NCBI RefSeq assembly: GCF_037975235.1
Contig: NZ_CP150241.1
Span: 2,232,001 to 2,296,000, forward strand
Reading direction: 5' to 3'
Length of the DNA stretch: 64,000 nucleotides
Origin: Paenibacillus sp. FSL R5-0341
GTDB taxonomy: Bacteria > Bacillota > Bacilli > Paenibacillales > Paenibacillaceae
Position 1 is the first letter of the stretch. Every line of letters begins with the position of its first letter. Positions 55,693-64,000 of the stretch are shown in pieces. Below the pieces are notes generated by a model. It saw only the letters and a list, made by a program, of their open reading frames with translations. It ran no database searches and had not been told where the DNA came from. The translations under genes were made by a program, and so were the position numbers.

Positions 55693-57408
55693 GTGTTGTC
55701 TAATGAGAATGGAGAGATACAGAGGCTACGCAGAACGATTGAGCAGTTATCGGATCAGATGATCCGGAGCAAAGAGCAAGAGGAACGGACGCTTGCGGAA
55801 TTCACGGATATGAATAATGAACTGGTGACACTCCAGCGTCTGCTTGCGAAGAACAATAACAGTCTTGAAGCTGCACGTCAGCAAGCAGTAGATGCAGGGG
55901 AATCCAAAAGCGCATTTATTGCAGGCATCAGTCATGATTTTCGTACGCCATTAAATGGCATATTAGGGATGGCTGAGATGCTTAAGCTGTCTCCGTTGTC
56001 TGAAGAACAGGAGAATTCGGTTTCCGTTATACAGGATGCTGCCAGACTACTGCTTAAGCTGATTCAGGATCTTCTGGATGTGTCCAAACTTGAGGCAGGT
56101 CAGATGCAACTTGAACTTGGAGAAGTGCATCTGCAAGAGACGATCAATTATATTGTTCGTTTGCTCGACCCCCAAGTCAGAAAAAACGGAAATCAGTTAT
56201 CGGTAGATTGTGACCCCAGAATCTCTTCTACTCTTGAAGGGGATTCAACGAGAATTACACAGATTTTGATCAATCTAATTCAGAATGCAAACAAATTCAC
56301 ATCAGAAGGCTCTGTAGGGATACGAGTGACTCTTGTTAAAGATGATGAGAGTACACAAACGATTCGATTTGAAATTGAAGACACGGGCATTGGTATTTCG
56401 GAAGAAGATCAGACCCGACTATTTCAACCTTATATGCAGACAAAACGAGGACGCTCGAGGGAATATGAAGGAACAGGTCTTGGACTATCGATCTGCAGAT
56501 CGCTTGTTGTCCTCATGGAAGGTCAGATTGGAGTCGATAGTATAGAGGGTGAAGGATCAACATTCTGGTTCGAACTTGCACTGGGCAAGAAACACGATAA
56601 CCAGTCCGTTCACGAGTTTAGCACATCTGCGTCTCAGGAGATTCAGGGTCAACCTGTGCGTGATGAAGCTCCTACCGTTTCTATCTTGCTGGCTGATGAT
56701 AATGTTATCAACCGGCAACTTGTGATGTTGCAGCTCAAAAAACTGGGAATAACCCAAGTGGACGCCGTCTCGAATGGGGAAGAGGCAGTAGCTGCTTTTC
56801 TCAGCAAAAAATACAGTTTGATTCTCATGGATTATATGATGCCACTAATGGATGGCTTGGAAGCAACACGCAAAATCCGCTCGATAGAAATGGATGAAAT
56901 GCGTCATATCACGCCAATCATCGCAATGACTGGTAATGTCATGCAAGGTGAGAAAGACAAGTGTAGGGAAGCTGGGATGAATGACTTCATTGGCAAACCG
57001 TTTACGCTCGAGATTCTGAGTACAATGATCCAGAAGTGGCAGCAATCGGCTGAACCTACAGAGGTGCTGAATATGAGCATCGTGCATGAGATTGCGGAAT
57101 TAAACACCGATGGTGGTCGTACACTCCTCGGTATGTTATTGGACATGTATCGTACAGACACCCCTGGCAAGATCGAAGTGTTGCGCAGACATATTGTCTC
57201 AGGGGACCATACTGCTGCAAGGGAGGTAGCACATGATTTGAAATCAGGGAGTTTGAGTCTGGGAATTCGTTATCTATCGACTTTATTCTCTCAGATCGAG
57301 CAGTTCGCGAAGGAAGGCCAGTCGCGTAAAGCAGAACCGTTGCTCGACGCTTTGCTTCCCGCTTATCAAACGGCATGTGCTGCGCTGCAACGAGTAAATA
57401 AAGATTGA
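55693..57408 (+). CDS. Soluble hybrid histidine kinase (HisKA-HATPase-REC-HPt)
   Basis: A 571-residue cytoplasmic kinase with no transmembrane segment and no sensor domain of its own. A coiled coil (about 7-70) leads to HisKA with His81 in SHDFRTPLN, the ATPase domain (NLIQNANKF, DTGIGI, GTGLGL), a receiver with Asp334-335-type acidic residues, phospho-Asp380 in LMDYMMP and Lys435, and a C-terminal HPt with His514 in AHDLKSGS. It should be controlled through its coiled coil by a partner, most likely the cobalamin protein encoded just upstream. The start is GTG 55693 after AGGAGAGGG; TTG 55696 is possible. No separate output regulator is linked. Confidence 0.9.
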   Translation: MLSNENGEIQRLRRTIEQLSDQMIRSKEQEERTLAEFTDMNNELVTLQRLLAKNNNSLEAARQQAVDAGESKSAFIAGISHDFRTPLNGILGMAEMLKLSPLSEEQENSVSVIQDAARLLLKLIQDLLDVSKLEAGQMQLELGEVHLQETINYIVRLLDPQVRKNGNQLSVDCDPRISSTLEGDSTRITQILINLIQNANKFTSEGSVGIRVTLVKDDESTQTIRFEIEDTGIGISEEDQTRLFQPYMQTKRGRSREYEGTGLGLSICRSLVVLMEGQIGVDSIEGEGSTFWFELALGKKHDNQSVHEFSTSASQEIQGQPVRDEAPTVSILLADDNVINRQLVMLQLKKLGITQVDAVSNGEEAVAAFLSKKYSLILMDYMMPLMDGLEATRKIRSIEMDEMRHITPIIAMTGNVMQGEKDKCREAGMNDFIGKPFTLEILSTMIQKWQQSAEPTEVLNMSIVHEIAELNTDGGRTLLGMLLDMYRTDTPGKIEVLRRHIVSGDHTAAREVAHDLKSGSLSLGIRYLSTLFSQIEQFAKEGQSRKAEPLLDALLPAYQTACAALQRVNKD

Positions 57409-57446
57409 TCACATCTTAAGCTAGGAAAGAAAGGTAGGGCACGTTC

Positions 57447-58424
57447 ATGTTATTCTACGTACTTGCGGCACTGATCTTGATCGTTCTTGCTCTTCTGTGG
57501 GCAGGAGGGCTCTACTTTTTCAAAACTGCCATTCGGCGTACGCCCAAAACGTTTTTGGTGGACAACCCAAATCTGATGCCAGAACCGGACAATGAAATTA
57601 TCAGCAGTGCTGCTGACCTGAAGTGGCTGGATGCTCAGCCTGCAGAAGAGATATATATTCAATCGCATGATGGATTAAAACTGCACGGTACATGGCTTAG
57701 TTCCAATAGCGGGTCAGATCAGACGGTTATTCTGGCACATGGTTATTCAGGGAAAGGCAGAGAGATGGCCGGATTTGCCCGATTCTATGGGGAGAAGCAT
57801 GGATATAACGTGTTAATGCCAGATGATCGGGGTCATGGACAGAGCGAAGGTGACATTATTGGTTTCGGCTGGTTAGATCGGAAGGATTATGTCCAGTGGA
57901 CCAACTGGGTGCTTGAAAAAGTGGGGACACAAGGAGAAATCATATTGCACGGCATATCCATGGGAGGAGCAACTGTACTGATGACAGGTGGTGAAGCCCT
58001 GCCGATTCAGGTTAAAGCGATTGTCTCTGACTGTGCGTATACATCTGTGGAAGAAGAACTGACGTTCCAGTTGAAGCAATTATACAAGCTTCCTGCATTT
58101 CCTTTTATCCCTGTCACCAGTCTGATCTCCAGATGGAAAGCAGGATATTCCTTCAGAGAGGCGTCCGCTCTCAAACAGCTTGCCAAAGTCAACGTGCCTG
58201 TGCTGTTCATCCATGGTGAGGCCGATACGTTCGTACCAACGGAAATGGTGTACAGGTTGTATGAAGCTTGCCCAACCGAAAAGAAATTGCTGACCGTTCC
58301 CCGTGCGGGTCATGGCACAGCGTTTCAAGTCGATCGTACTGGATATGAAGCGGTATTGGAATCCTTCTTAGAAAAGAACCTGTCGCCTTCGAGCTTCGTA
58401 TCCGAAAGTTCAGAAGCCAAGTGA
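57447..58424 (+). CDS. Membrane-anchored alpha/beta hydrolase (YqkD-like)
   Basis: A 325-residue hydrolase. An N-terminal helix (about 3-24) probably anchors it in the membrane. The fold has VILAHGYSGKGREM (oxyanion region), the nucleophile elbow HGISMGG, FIHGEADTFVP with the Asp, and RAGHGTAF with the catalytic His. It resembles B. subtilis YqkD and other serine aminopeptidase S33-like hydrolases of unknown substrate. It begins 38 bases after the kinase stop with no terminator between, so it could be part of the cobalamin/kinase transcript. The frame continues after its TGA (see next entry). Confidence 0.85.
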   Translation: MLFYVLAALILIVLALLWAGGLYFFKTAIRRTPKTFLVDNPNLMPEPDNEIISSAADLKWLDAQPAEEIYIQSHDGLKLHGTWLSSNSGSDQTVILAHGYSGKGREMAGFARFYGEKHGYNVLMPDDRGHGQSEGDIIGFGWLDRKDYVQWTNWVLEKVGTQGEIILHGISMGGATVLMTGGEALPIQVKAIVSDCAYTSVEEELTFQLKQLYKLPAFPFIPVTSLISRWKAGYSFREASALKQLAKVNVPVLFIHGEADTFVPTEMVYRLYEACPTEKKLLTVPRAGHGTAFQVDRTGYEAVLESFLEKNLSPSSFVSESSEAK

Positions 58425-58559
58425 AACCGTGACATTAAGCCGTTAATTGAACTGAATCTGTCCACAGCTGAGGCGATCGCGACGATTGAAGAAGAAAAGT
58501 ATGATGAACCAACACAGTTTCGTTGTGAACTGCTTCGTTTCGCTGTACAAAAGCAATAA
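58425..58559 (+). other. Open in-frame stretch after the hydrolase stop, 44 codons
   Basis: Directly after the TGA at 58422-58424 the same frame stays open to TAA 58557-58559. The encoded KPLIELNLSTAEAIATIEEE, YDEPTQFRCELLRFAVQKQ has the composition and codon choice of real protein. No ATG, GTG or TTG with a ribosome site starts it. It could be the 3' remnant of a lost gene or an extension once joined to the hydrolase. I do not recognise the family. Confidence 0.35.
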
Positions 58560-58565
58560 ACTCTC

Positions 58566-58595
58566 TGCCGGGACCTAGTAATAGCCCGGCACTCT
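58566..58595 (+). terminator. Hairpin with weak T tract
   Basis: TGCCGGG / CCCGGCA form a perfect 7-base stem with a 12-base loop, followed by CTCTTATTG. It is a weak terminator candidate. Confidence 0.55.
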
Positions 58596-58625
58596 TATTG
58601 TTCGTTGGGAAGGGGATAGTTAAGG

Positions 58626-59612
58626 ATGAATACATACGTGATTGGGATGGATGGAGGAGGAAGCCACACGCGTGTGGCTGTCGCCGATCAGTACGGAAAG
58701 CTCTTGTCCTATGTACAAAAGGGTGGTTGCAACCGTTATCACGATACTCATGCCGAGCAAAATGTGCTGGAAGGTATCGCTGAAGCTATAACCAAGGCTG
58801 GGCTCAAGCCAGACCAGATCGTCTCCATTCAGGCAGGCATGGCAGGTCTGGATCGGCCTGAAGATACAGTATGGGCGGAAGCGTTACTTGCTCGAACGGG
58901 GATTACTGGCAGAATCAGTGCAGTAAACGATACGCATATCGCACATACTGCGGCCTTCGACGGTGAGCCAGGTATTGTCGCTATTGGAGGTACAGGCTCT
59001 CTGATCCTTGGCAGAACGGAACGGGGGGCTTGGCTCCGCAACGATCAGTTCGGTCATTATGCACCGACAGCAGCACGTTTTCTGGCTTACGACACGGTTC
59101 ATTCCATATTGGCAGGACGTTATGAGTCGCAGGATCAAGAATGGATTGAGCAGGTTTTAACGTATTGGCATGTAGGCTCTATCCGGGAGCTTGCTGCGCT
59201 GGGAGTGTCTGGTTTTGCTGAAAATAAACAGGCTACCAATCGGAGATTTGGTCAAATGGCACCTTTGGTGACTGAAGCAGCTGCCCGGAATATTCCCCTC
59301 GCGGTTAGGGTATGTGACTCTGCTGCCGATACAGCTGTTGTGGGTATCCTCATGCTGGCATGCTGTTTCGATCAGCCAACAGTGTCTATCGCGCTTACCG
59401 GAAGCTGTCTGAGTTCACCGTACATGGTGGAGGCTGTTCAGAAAGGACTGGATGCTGCCTATAGGCCCGAAGGGAAAAAAATCCAATACATAACAAGCAA
59501 CTTGCCGGCAGTTGGGGGTGCATTGCTAGATGCCTATCATTTGGCGCAAATCAAGGTATCGGATAACATCCCGACTATGCTTCAATGCGAGCTGAATCGT
59601 TATATGACTTGA
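58626..59612 (+). CDS. BadF/BadG/BcrA/BcrD family ATPase, GlcNAc kinase-like
   Basis: A 328-residue sugar-kinase-fold protein. YVIGMDGGGSHTRVAVAD is the phosphate-1 loop, AGMAGLDRPED and VNDTHIAHTAAFDGEPGIVAIGGTGSLILG contain the catalytic Asp and phosphate-2 loop. These fit the N-acetylglucosamine kinase branch of the BadF family, likely phosphorylating an amino sugar from cell wall or chitin turnover. GGAAGGGG precedes the ATG. It is followed 63 bases later by a GNAT gene. Confidence 0.83.
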   Translation: MNTYVIGMDGGGSHTRVAVADQYGKLLSYVQKGGCNRYHDTHAEQNVLEGIAEAITKAGLKPDQIVSIQAGMAGLDRPEDTVWAEALLARTGITGRISAVNDTHIAHTAAFDGEPGIVAIGGTGSLILGRTERGAWLRNDQFGHYAPTAARFLAYDTVHSILAGRYESQDQEWIEQVLTYWHVGSIRELAALGVSGFAENKQATNRRFGQMAPLVTEAAARNIPLAVRVCDSAADTAVVGILMLACCFDQPTVSIALTGSCLSSPYMVEAVQKGLDAAYRPEGKKIQYITSNLPAVGGALLDAYHLAQIKVSDNIPTMLQCELNRYMT

Positions 59613-59675
59613 ACTTTGAGAGGCTAACGACTACAATACGATAACGGAAACAAGCAAGGTATAGGAGGAATAAAG

Positions 59676-60113
59676 GTGTTAATTAATTTGAAATCACGCA
59701 TAGAAGAGCCGGTAGTACAGGAGCTGTTATCTTACTCGGTCTTTCCTGATCCGGATCATCTGAAACGTGCGTTAAAACAATATGTAGAGAATGACGAACT
59801 GTATCTGGCCGGATACGAAGCAGAGGAGCAATTGATCGGTCTGATCGGTTATGAGCATACTGGCTCAAACGAGATCACCATCCACCATATAGCCATTCTG
59901 CCGGAGAACCGCTTCAAAAATTATGGTCGGGGCATGATTTCACAATTGCTGGAGAAATACAATCCTGACACTTTGATTGCTGAGACGGATCTGGAGGCCG
60001 TGGAGTTTTACCGGAATACGGGATTCGTCGTATATAGTCTGGGTGAGCTGTATCCAGGTGTGGAGCGGTTCCGTTGTGTGCTTGAAAAAGAGGAAGACAC
60101 AGACGAAGAGTAA
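59676..60113 (+). CDS. GNAT family N-acetyltransferase
   Basis: A 145-residue GNAT. IHHIAILPENRFKNYGRGMISQLLEKY contains a slightly degenerate acetyl-CoA loop (K/NxxGRG) and EAVEFYRNTGFVVYSLGELYPGVERFRCVLE the C-terminal strands. The start is GTG 59676, 7 bases after a perfect AGGAGG. It may be co-transcribed with the kinase-like gene upstream, where an acetyltransferase beside an amino-sugar kinase would make sense, but the substrate is unproven. Confidence 0.82.
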   Translation: MLINLKSRIEEPVVQELLSYSVFPDPDHLKRALKQYVENDELYLAGYEAEEQLIGLIGYEHTGSNEITIHHIAILPENRFKNYGRGMISQLLEKYNPDTLIAETDLEAVEFYRNTGFVVYSLGELYPGVERFRCVLEKEEDTDEE

Positions 60114-60162
60114 CGCGAACGCAGTCTCTACTGTCTGGCATAGAAAACAGATTATCATTAAA

Positions 60163-60212
60163 GCAGGATGTTGGATTTGGCAATGAGCTGAGTCGGACGT
60201 CCTGTTTTTTTG
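60163..60212 (+). terminator. Terminator after the GNAT gene
   Basis: GCAGGATGT pairs with ACGTCCTGT around a 25-base loop, followed by TTTTTTTG. Confidence 0.7.
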
Positions 60213-60242
60213 TCGTTTTTATTATAAATCCAGGAAAAAGTA

Positions 60243-60307
60243 TTGCTTCAAGAGATTGTTTCATTATAGAATAGTTTCACAGAAGAATAGTTCGTCAAGT
60301 GAACTAT
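60243..60307 (+). promoter_or_regulatory. Promoter and MarR-type operator of the MMPL operon
   Basis: TTGCTT (60243-60248), a 16-base spacer and TATAGA (60265-60270) form a candidate promoter. Just downstream ATAGTTC (60287-60293) and GAACTAT (60301-60307) form an inverted repeat with a 7-base spacer, and a third copy of the core (ATAGTTT) lies at about 60270-60276. Binding by the MarR protein encoded next would block initiation. Confidence 0.6.
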
Positions 60308-60332
60308 ATGTATTTGGAAAGGAGAATGAAGA

Positions 60333-60791
60333 ATGAGCACACCCGATGCAAAAAGTTTGGTGAACCGCTATTTGGATGCTTCGTTTATGGTAAACAAGCG
60401 GTTTGATACGCGAATACGCGAACAAGTGGGGCAGACCATAACGACCGATCAGTTCTGCGCACTTCGTCTGATTGAGGAGAAGCCTTCCTGCACACCCTCC
60501 GATCTGGCAGAGCTTCTGTGCATAGGCAAGAGCAGCATTACCGCTTTGGTCAATAAGCTGGTGGATCGCGATCTGGTCCATCGGGCCGGAGATGAACGTG
60601 ACCGCAGGGTCGTGTATTTGACGCTGACGGAGACTGGAAGACAAGTGTATAGGGAAACAGAACAGGAAATACAGCAGATTCTGGAGCCATATCTGGTTCA
60701 TTTTAAACCGGAAGAGGTTCGTAATTTCATTGAATCTTTTGAGAAGCTTGCAGCTTTGCTAACGCATGAAGGAGGACAGGAGAACGAATGA
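60333..60791 (+). CDS. MarR family regulator of the MMPL exporter
   Basis: A 152-residue winged helix regulator. PSDLAELLCIGKSSITALVNKLVDRDLVHRAGDERDRRVVYLTLTETG holds recognition helix and wing. AAAGGAG is 8 bases before the ATG. Its last codons overlap the start of the exporter gene by 4 bases (ATGA), a common arrangement for MarR-controlled YdgH/YdfJ-type transporters in Bacillales. Inverted repeats near the promoter fit autoregulation. Confidence 0.9.
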   Translation: MSTPDAKSLVNRYLDASFMVNKRFDTRIREQVGQTITTDQFCALRLIEEKPSCTPSDLAELLCIGKSSITALVNKLVDRDLVHRAGDERDRRVVYLTLTETGRQVYRETEQEIQQILEPYLVHFKPEEVRNFIESFEKLAALLTHEGGQENE

Positions 60792-63700
60792 GAGCGATAT
60801 TGAAAGCGCGATGGTGGTTAATGGGGCTATGGGTTGTTGTAGCTGCCGTATTAATGTTTACCGCCCCTAACATGAGTGAACTGATTCGGGAAAAGGGACA
60901 GTTTTCGGTTCCGGAAGGATACTCTTCCACCCGTGCTGCAGCGATTCTGAATGAAGCTGCAGCGCAAAAGGGAGAACAGCAAGGCAGCCAGATCGCTCTT
61001 GTATTTTATAATCCGGATGGTCTGGGTACCACGGGAAAACAAGAGGCAGAGAAGGCTGTTAAGCAATTGGAGGCCGACAAGCAGAAGCTGGGCATTCTGT
61101 CCATTCTGGAACCTTTCTCTCAGCCTGAGTTGTCCGAGAAGATGATCTCAGCTGACGGCAAAACCATTCTAACGTCGCTATCCATTGATCAGGGAGATCG
61201 TACGGTCAAGGAAATGCGGGAAGACCTGAATGAAGCATTGGAGTCCGTCAATGTGGAGCACTACATAACCGGTAAAGGTTTGATTGACGAAGATACCATT
61301 GAAAGTTCCCAAGAGGGGCTTAAGAAATCGGAATATATTACCGTTGTCTTTATTTTACTGATTCTGTTCCTGGTGTTCCGTTCGTTTGTAGCTCCGTTTG
61401 TCCCACTGCTGACGGTGGGGATCAGTTACATTGTATCGCAACAGATTGTTGCATTCCTGGTGGATGGGCTCGACTTCCCGATATCCACGTTTACACAGAT
61501 CTTTATGGTCGCCGTCATGTTCGGGATTGGTACGGATTACTGCATCCTGTTGATCAGTCGGTTCAAGGAAGAACTGGCTCATCATGAGAATACGTGGGAT
61601 GCCATCATTGCTACCTATCGTACTGCCGGTAAAACGGTACTCTTCTCCGCACTTGCCGTGCTGGTTGGATTCATTGCGATCGGCTTTGCCCAGTTTATGT
61701 TGTACCGCTCTGCGGTTGCTGTAGCTGTGGGTATCGCTGTGATGATGCTTGCCTTGGTGACGATCGTACCATTCTTCATGGCGGTGCTGGGCAAGAAGCT
61801 ATTCTGGCCGTCGAAGGGTTCACTGGATCATGCCGAGAGCAAGATCTATGGTGCAGCTGGCCGCTTCTCGCTGAAACGTCCATGGGCTGCGCTGCTCATC
61901 GTCGCGGCTGTTTGTGTGCCACTTCTGGCAACCTACGATGGCAAACTGTCGTTCAACAGTCTCGATGAGATTGGTGAGAAGTATGATTCAGTAAAAGCAT
62001 TCAACATTATCTCTGACAGCTTCGGTCCAGGTGAATCATTGCCGGGTCAGATCGTTGTTCAGAACGATGAAGCGATGGATAATGCGAAATATATGGCCGT
62101 TGCTGAGAAAATCAGCCGGGAAGTAGAGAAAGTACCTGGGATCTCCGGTGTCCGCAGTATGACACGACCTACGGGTGATGAGATCAAAGATTTTGAAGTT
62201 ACACAGCAAGTGGGAACATTATCGGATGGACTTGGTGAAGGCAAGACGGGTCTGGACAAAATCCGTGATGGTCTGAGTGAAGCGAGCAGTCAACTAAGTA
62301 AAAATGAACCACAGTTAAAAGAAGCTGCCGATGGGGCAGGTGAACTGACCAAAGGAACCACCCAGTTGCAAACGGGTATCGCGCAACTAAGTGAGGGACT
62401 TGGCCAGATTGAAAAAGGGATTCGAGATGGTTCCTCAGGTGCGGGTGACCTGAAAGCAGGACTTCAGCAAGCCAAAACGAGCGCAGATCAACTCGCGCAG
62501 GCGAACAATCAGTTGCTTGAAGCCTATCGTCAGGCAGGAGCAGGAGTCGCTGCACTGAGCGATGGAACCCGCGAACTGGAGCAACAGCTGAATGGGGTTT
62601 CAACGGCTTTAACCAGTCTGTCTGAATCCTTCACAGCACTCGAAGAACGTTATCCTGAGTTGCAGCAAGATACGGATTACCAGCGTATCAAAGGTACGAT
62701 TGGTGAAACAGGTTCTGGTACAGCCCAGCTCGCTCAAGGTTTGGGTCAGATTAAGACCAAGCTGGGAGAAGCCGCAGCTGGAATTAATCAGGCCAATGAA
62801 GGCTTTGCCTCCGCAGCAGCCGGACAGAAGGCTCTTGCCGATGGTCTAAGCCAGATTGTAACGGGAATCAGTCAGCTTGAGACAGGTCTGAAACAGGCCG
62901 CTGATGGTCAAGGAAAAGTCATTAAGGAGATACCTTCCATCCAGAACGGGCTTGGTCAGCTTCAAGGTGGACAGGAGAAAATCCAGCAAGGCTTCTCGGA
63001 TCTGAGTGGTCAGCTGACACAATTAACAGATGGCCTGAATCAAAGTGTCGATGGTATTAAACAGGTATCCGGTGGACTGGATTCAGCGCAGGACTACCTG
63101 ACGCAATTGCAAAATTCACCGGATTCCGATCTGGCAGGCTGGTACGTTCCTGAAGAAGCACTGAACAGCAAAGACTTCACACAGGTATTTGATACGTATC
63201 TGTCCCAAGACCGGAAGACGATGACGATTGATGTTATTTTCGCCGAAAATCCATACGGAACAGAAGCCATTGATCTTGTTCCTGACATTGAGGCGGCAGT
63301 ACATCGTGCGGTACAGGGCAGTACGCTTGAAAAAGCCGATATTGCCGTAGGTGGGGTTACCAGTACGTTTGCAGATCTGCAGGAGATCTCAAATAACGAC
63401 TATACACGTACTGTAATGCTGATGCTGGCGGGCACATTTATTATTCTGGTCGTTCTGCTTCGTTCCGTGATTATGCCATTGTATCTGATCGTTTCCTTAT
63501 TACTGGCTTATTTCACATCGATGGCGCTAACCGAAGTGGTGTTTGTTAATATTCTCGGATTCGCAGGCATTAGCTGGGTTACTCCGTTCTTCGGATTTGT
63601 CATGCTAATTGCACTGGGTGTGGATTATAGCATCTTCCTGATGGACCGTTTCAATGAGAACAAAGGCATGAAGGTACAGGATGCGATGTTGTACGCCATG

Positions 63701-63955
63701 AAGAACATGGGAACCGTAATTCTATCCGCAGCCGTCATTCTGAGCGGTACATTTGCTGCCATGTATCCATCCGGTGTTCTCTCGATGATGCAGATTGCCA
63801 CAGTAGTCCTTAGCGGACTGGTCTTGTACTCTCTGTTGTTCCTGCCATTCTTCGTCCCAGTGATGGTGAAGATGTTTGGCCGGGCCAACTGGTGGCCGTT
63901 CCCTAACAAGGAACAGGCGGATTCCGTTGATTCGGATCGGACCATAGGCATGTAA
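60788..63955 (+). CDS. MMPL/RND family exporter, YdgH-like
   Basis: A 1055-residue membrane exporter. One helix at the N-terminus and two clusters of about five helices each (about 180-385 and 870-1030) carry the MMPL hallmarks FGIGTDYCILLISRFKEEL and ALGVDYSIFLMDRFNENKG, whose Asp residues relay protons. Between them lies a very long extracytoplasmic region (about 440-780) of repeated Gly/Gln/Leu helices (GLGQIEKGI, GLSQIVTGISQLETGLKQAADGQ) like those in YhgE/Pip proteins, probably forming an extended coiled coil. The likely role is export of a lipid or toxic hydrophobic compound on MarR induction. Confidence 0.92.
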   Translation: MRAILKARWWLMGLWVVVAAVLMFTAPNMSELIREKGQFSVPEGYSSTRAAAILNEAAAQKGEQQGSQIALVFYNPDGLGTTGKQEAEKAVKQLEADKQKLGILSILEPFSQPELSEKMISADGKTILTSLSIDQGDRTVKEMREDLNEALESVNVEHYITGKGLIDEDTIESSQEGLKKSEYITVVFILLILFLVFRSFVAPFVPLLTVGISYIVSQQIVAFLVDGLDFPISTFTQIFMVAVMFGIGTDYCILLISRFKEELAHHENTWDAIIATYRTAGKTVLFSALAVLVGFIAIGFAQFMLYRSAVAVAVGIAVMMLALVTIVPFFMAVLGKKLFWPSKGSLDHAESKIYGAAGRFSLKRPWAALLIVAAVCVPLLATYDGKLSFNSLDEIGEKYDSVKAFNIISDSFGPGESLPGQIVVQNDEAMDNAKYMAVAEKISREVEKVPGISGVRSMTRPTGDEIKDFEVTQQVGTLSDGLGEGKTGLDKIRDGLSEASSQLSKNEPQLKEAADGAGELTKGTTQLQTGIAQLSEGLGQIEKGIRDGSSGAGDLKAGLQQAKTSADQLAQANNQLLEAYRQAGAGVAALSDGTRELEQQLNGVSTALTSLSESFTALEERYPELQQDTDYQRIKGTIGETGSGTAQLAQGLGQIKTKLGEAAAGINQANEGFASAAAGQKALADGLSQIVTGISQLETGLKQAADGQGKVIKEIPSIQNGLGQLQGGQEKIQQGFSDLSGQLTQLTDGLNQSVDGIKQVSGGLDSAQDYLTQLQNSPDSDLAGWYVPEEALNSKDFTQVFDTYLSQDRKTMTIDVIFAENPYGTEAIDLVPDIEAAVHRAVQGSTLEKADIAVGGVTSTFADLQEISNNDYTRTVMLMLAGTFIILVVLLRSVIMPLYLIVSLLLAYFTSMALTEVVFVNILGFAGISWVTPFFGFVMLIALGVDYSIFLMDRFNENKGMKVQDAMLYAMKNMGTVILSAAVILSGTFAAMYPSGVLSMMQIATVVLSGLVLYSLLFLPFFVPVMVKMFGRANWWPFPNKEQADSVDSDRTIGM

Positions 63956-63973
63956 TGCATTGTAATGGATTAG

Positions 63974-64000
63974 GCTCTGCCGCCTTATGCGGCAGGGCTT
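63974..64000 (+). terminator. Terminator after the MMPL gene, cut by the window end
   Basis: GCTCTGCCGC / GCGGCAGGGC form a 10-base stem with a 5-base loop at 63974-63998. The T tract starts at the last two bases. Confidence 0.75.

Overview
The window looks like a chromosomal segment of a Paenibacillus-type Firmicute. Supporting signs are moderate GC, strong AGGAGG-like ribosome sites, frequent GTG and TTG starts, many Rho-independent hairpins, YesM/YesN-type two-component pairs beside Lpl-type sugar ABC importers, and Bacillus-like housekeeping genes (ywbE, helD, rpiA, a ypgQ-like HD hydrolase, a yerA-like deaminase). No phage, plasmid, CRISPR, rRNA or tRNA was seen. The genus is an inference from gene content.

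Layout. 1-3.7 kb: end of an aldo/keto reductase, a secreted polysaccharide deacetylase, ywbE, a DUF4269 gene and a multi-pass permease. 4.0-11.2 kb: a carbohydrate uptake unit (sensor kinase, AraC-type response regulator, two permeases, binding lipoprotein) with no enzyme gene. 11.4-22.9 kb: an orphan membrane protein, then a second kinase/regulator pair with binding protein, two permeases, a GH53 endo-galactanase and a GH42 beta-galactosidase. The GH53 has no signal peptide, so this looks like a unit that imports galactan oligosaccharides and cuts them inside the cell. Neither importer has its own ATPase, so both probably share a distant MsmX-type ATPase.

23-34 kb: malic enzyme with an ACT domain, HD hydrolase, an aromatic-acid-exporter-type membrane protein, a palindromic-ended interspersed repeat, an FMN split-barrel protein, helD with a candidate small RNA on the opposite strand just upstream, a yerA-like deaminase and a secreted TIM-barrel-like protein. 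33.7-41.2 kb: an AraC regulator divergent from a plant-polysaccharide cluster (GH31 alpha-xylosidase, APH-fold kinase-like protein, large GH3 enzyme). 41.3-46.8 kb: two MFS exporters, the second in an operon with a MarR repressor whose palindromic operator sits on its own -10 element, then a RbsD/FucU mutarotase, a GNAT and a TraX-like protein.

46.9-52.5 kb: an orphan NRPS (truncated C, A, T, thioester reductase) and a chemoreceptor on the minus strand. 53-58.6 kb: rpiA, a GNAT remnant, a MarR regulator, and the most interesting locus: a stand-alone cobalamin-binding protein with the W-x9-EH signature of CarH-type B12 photoreceptors, 12 bases upstream of a soluble hybrid histidine kinase (HisKA-HATPase-REC-HPt). 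58.6-64 kb: a BadF-type kinase, a GNAT and a MarR/MMPL exporter operon that runs to the window edge.
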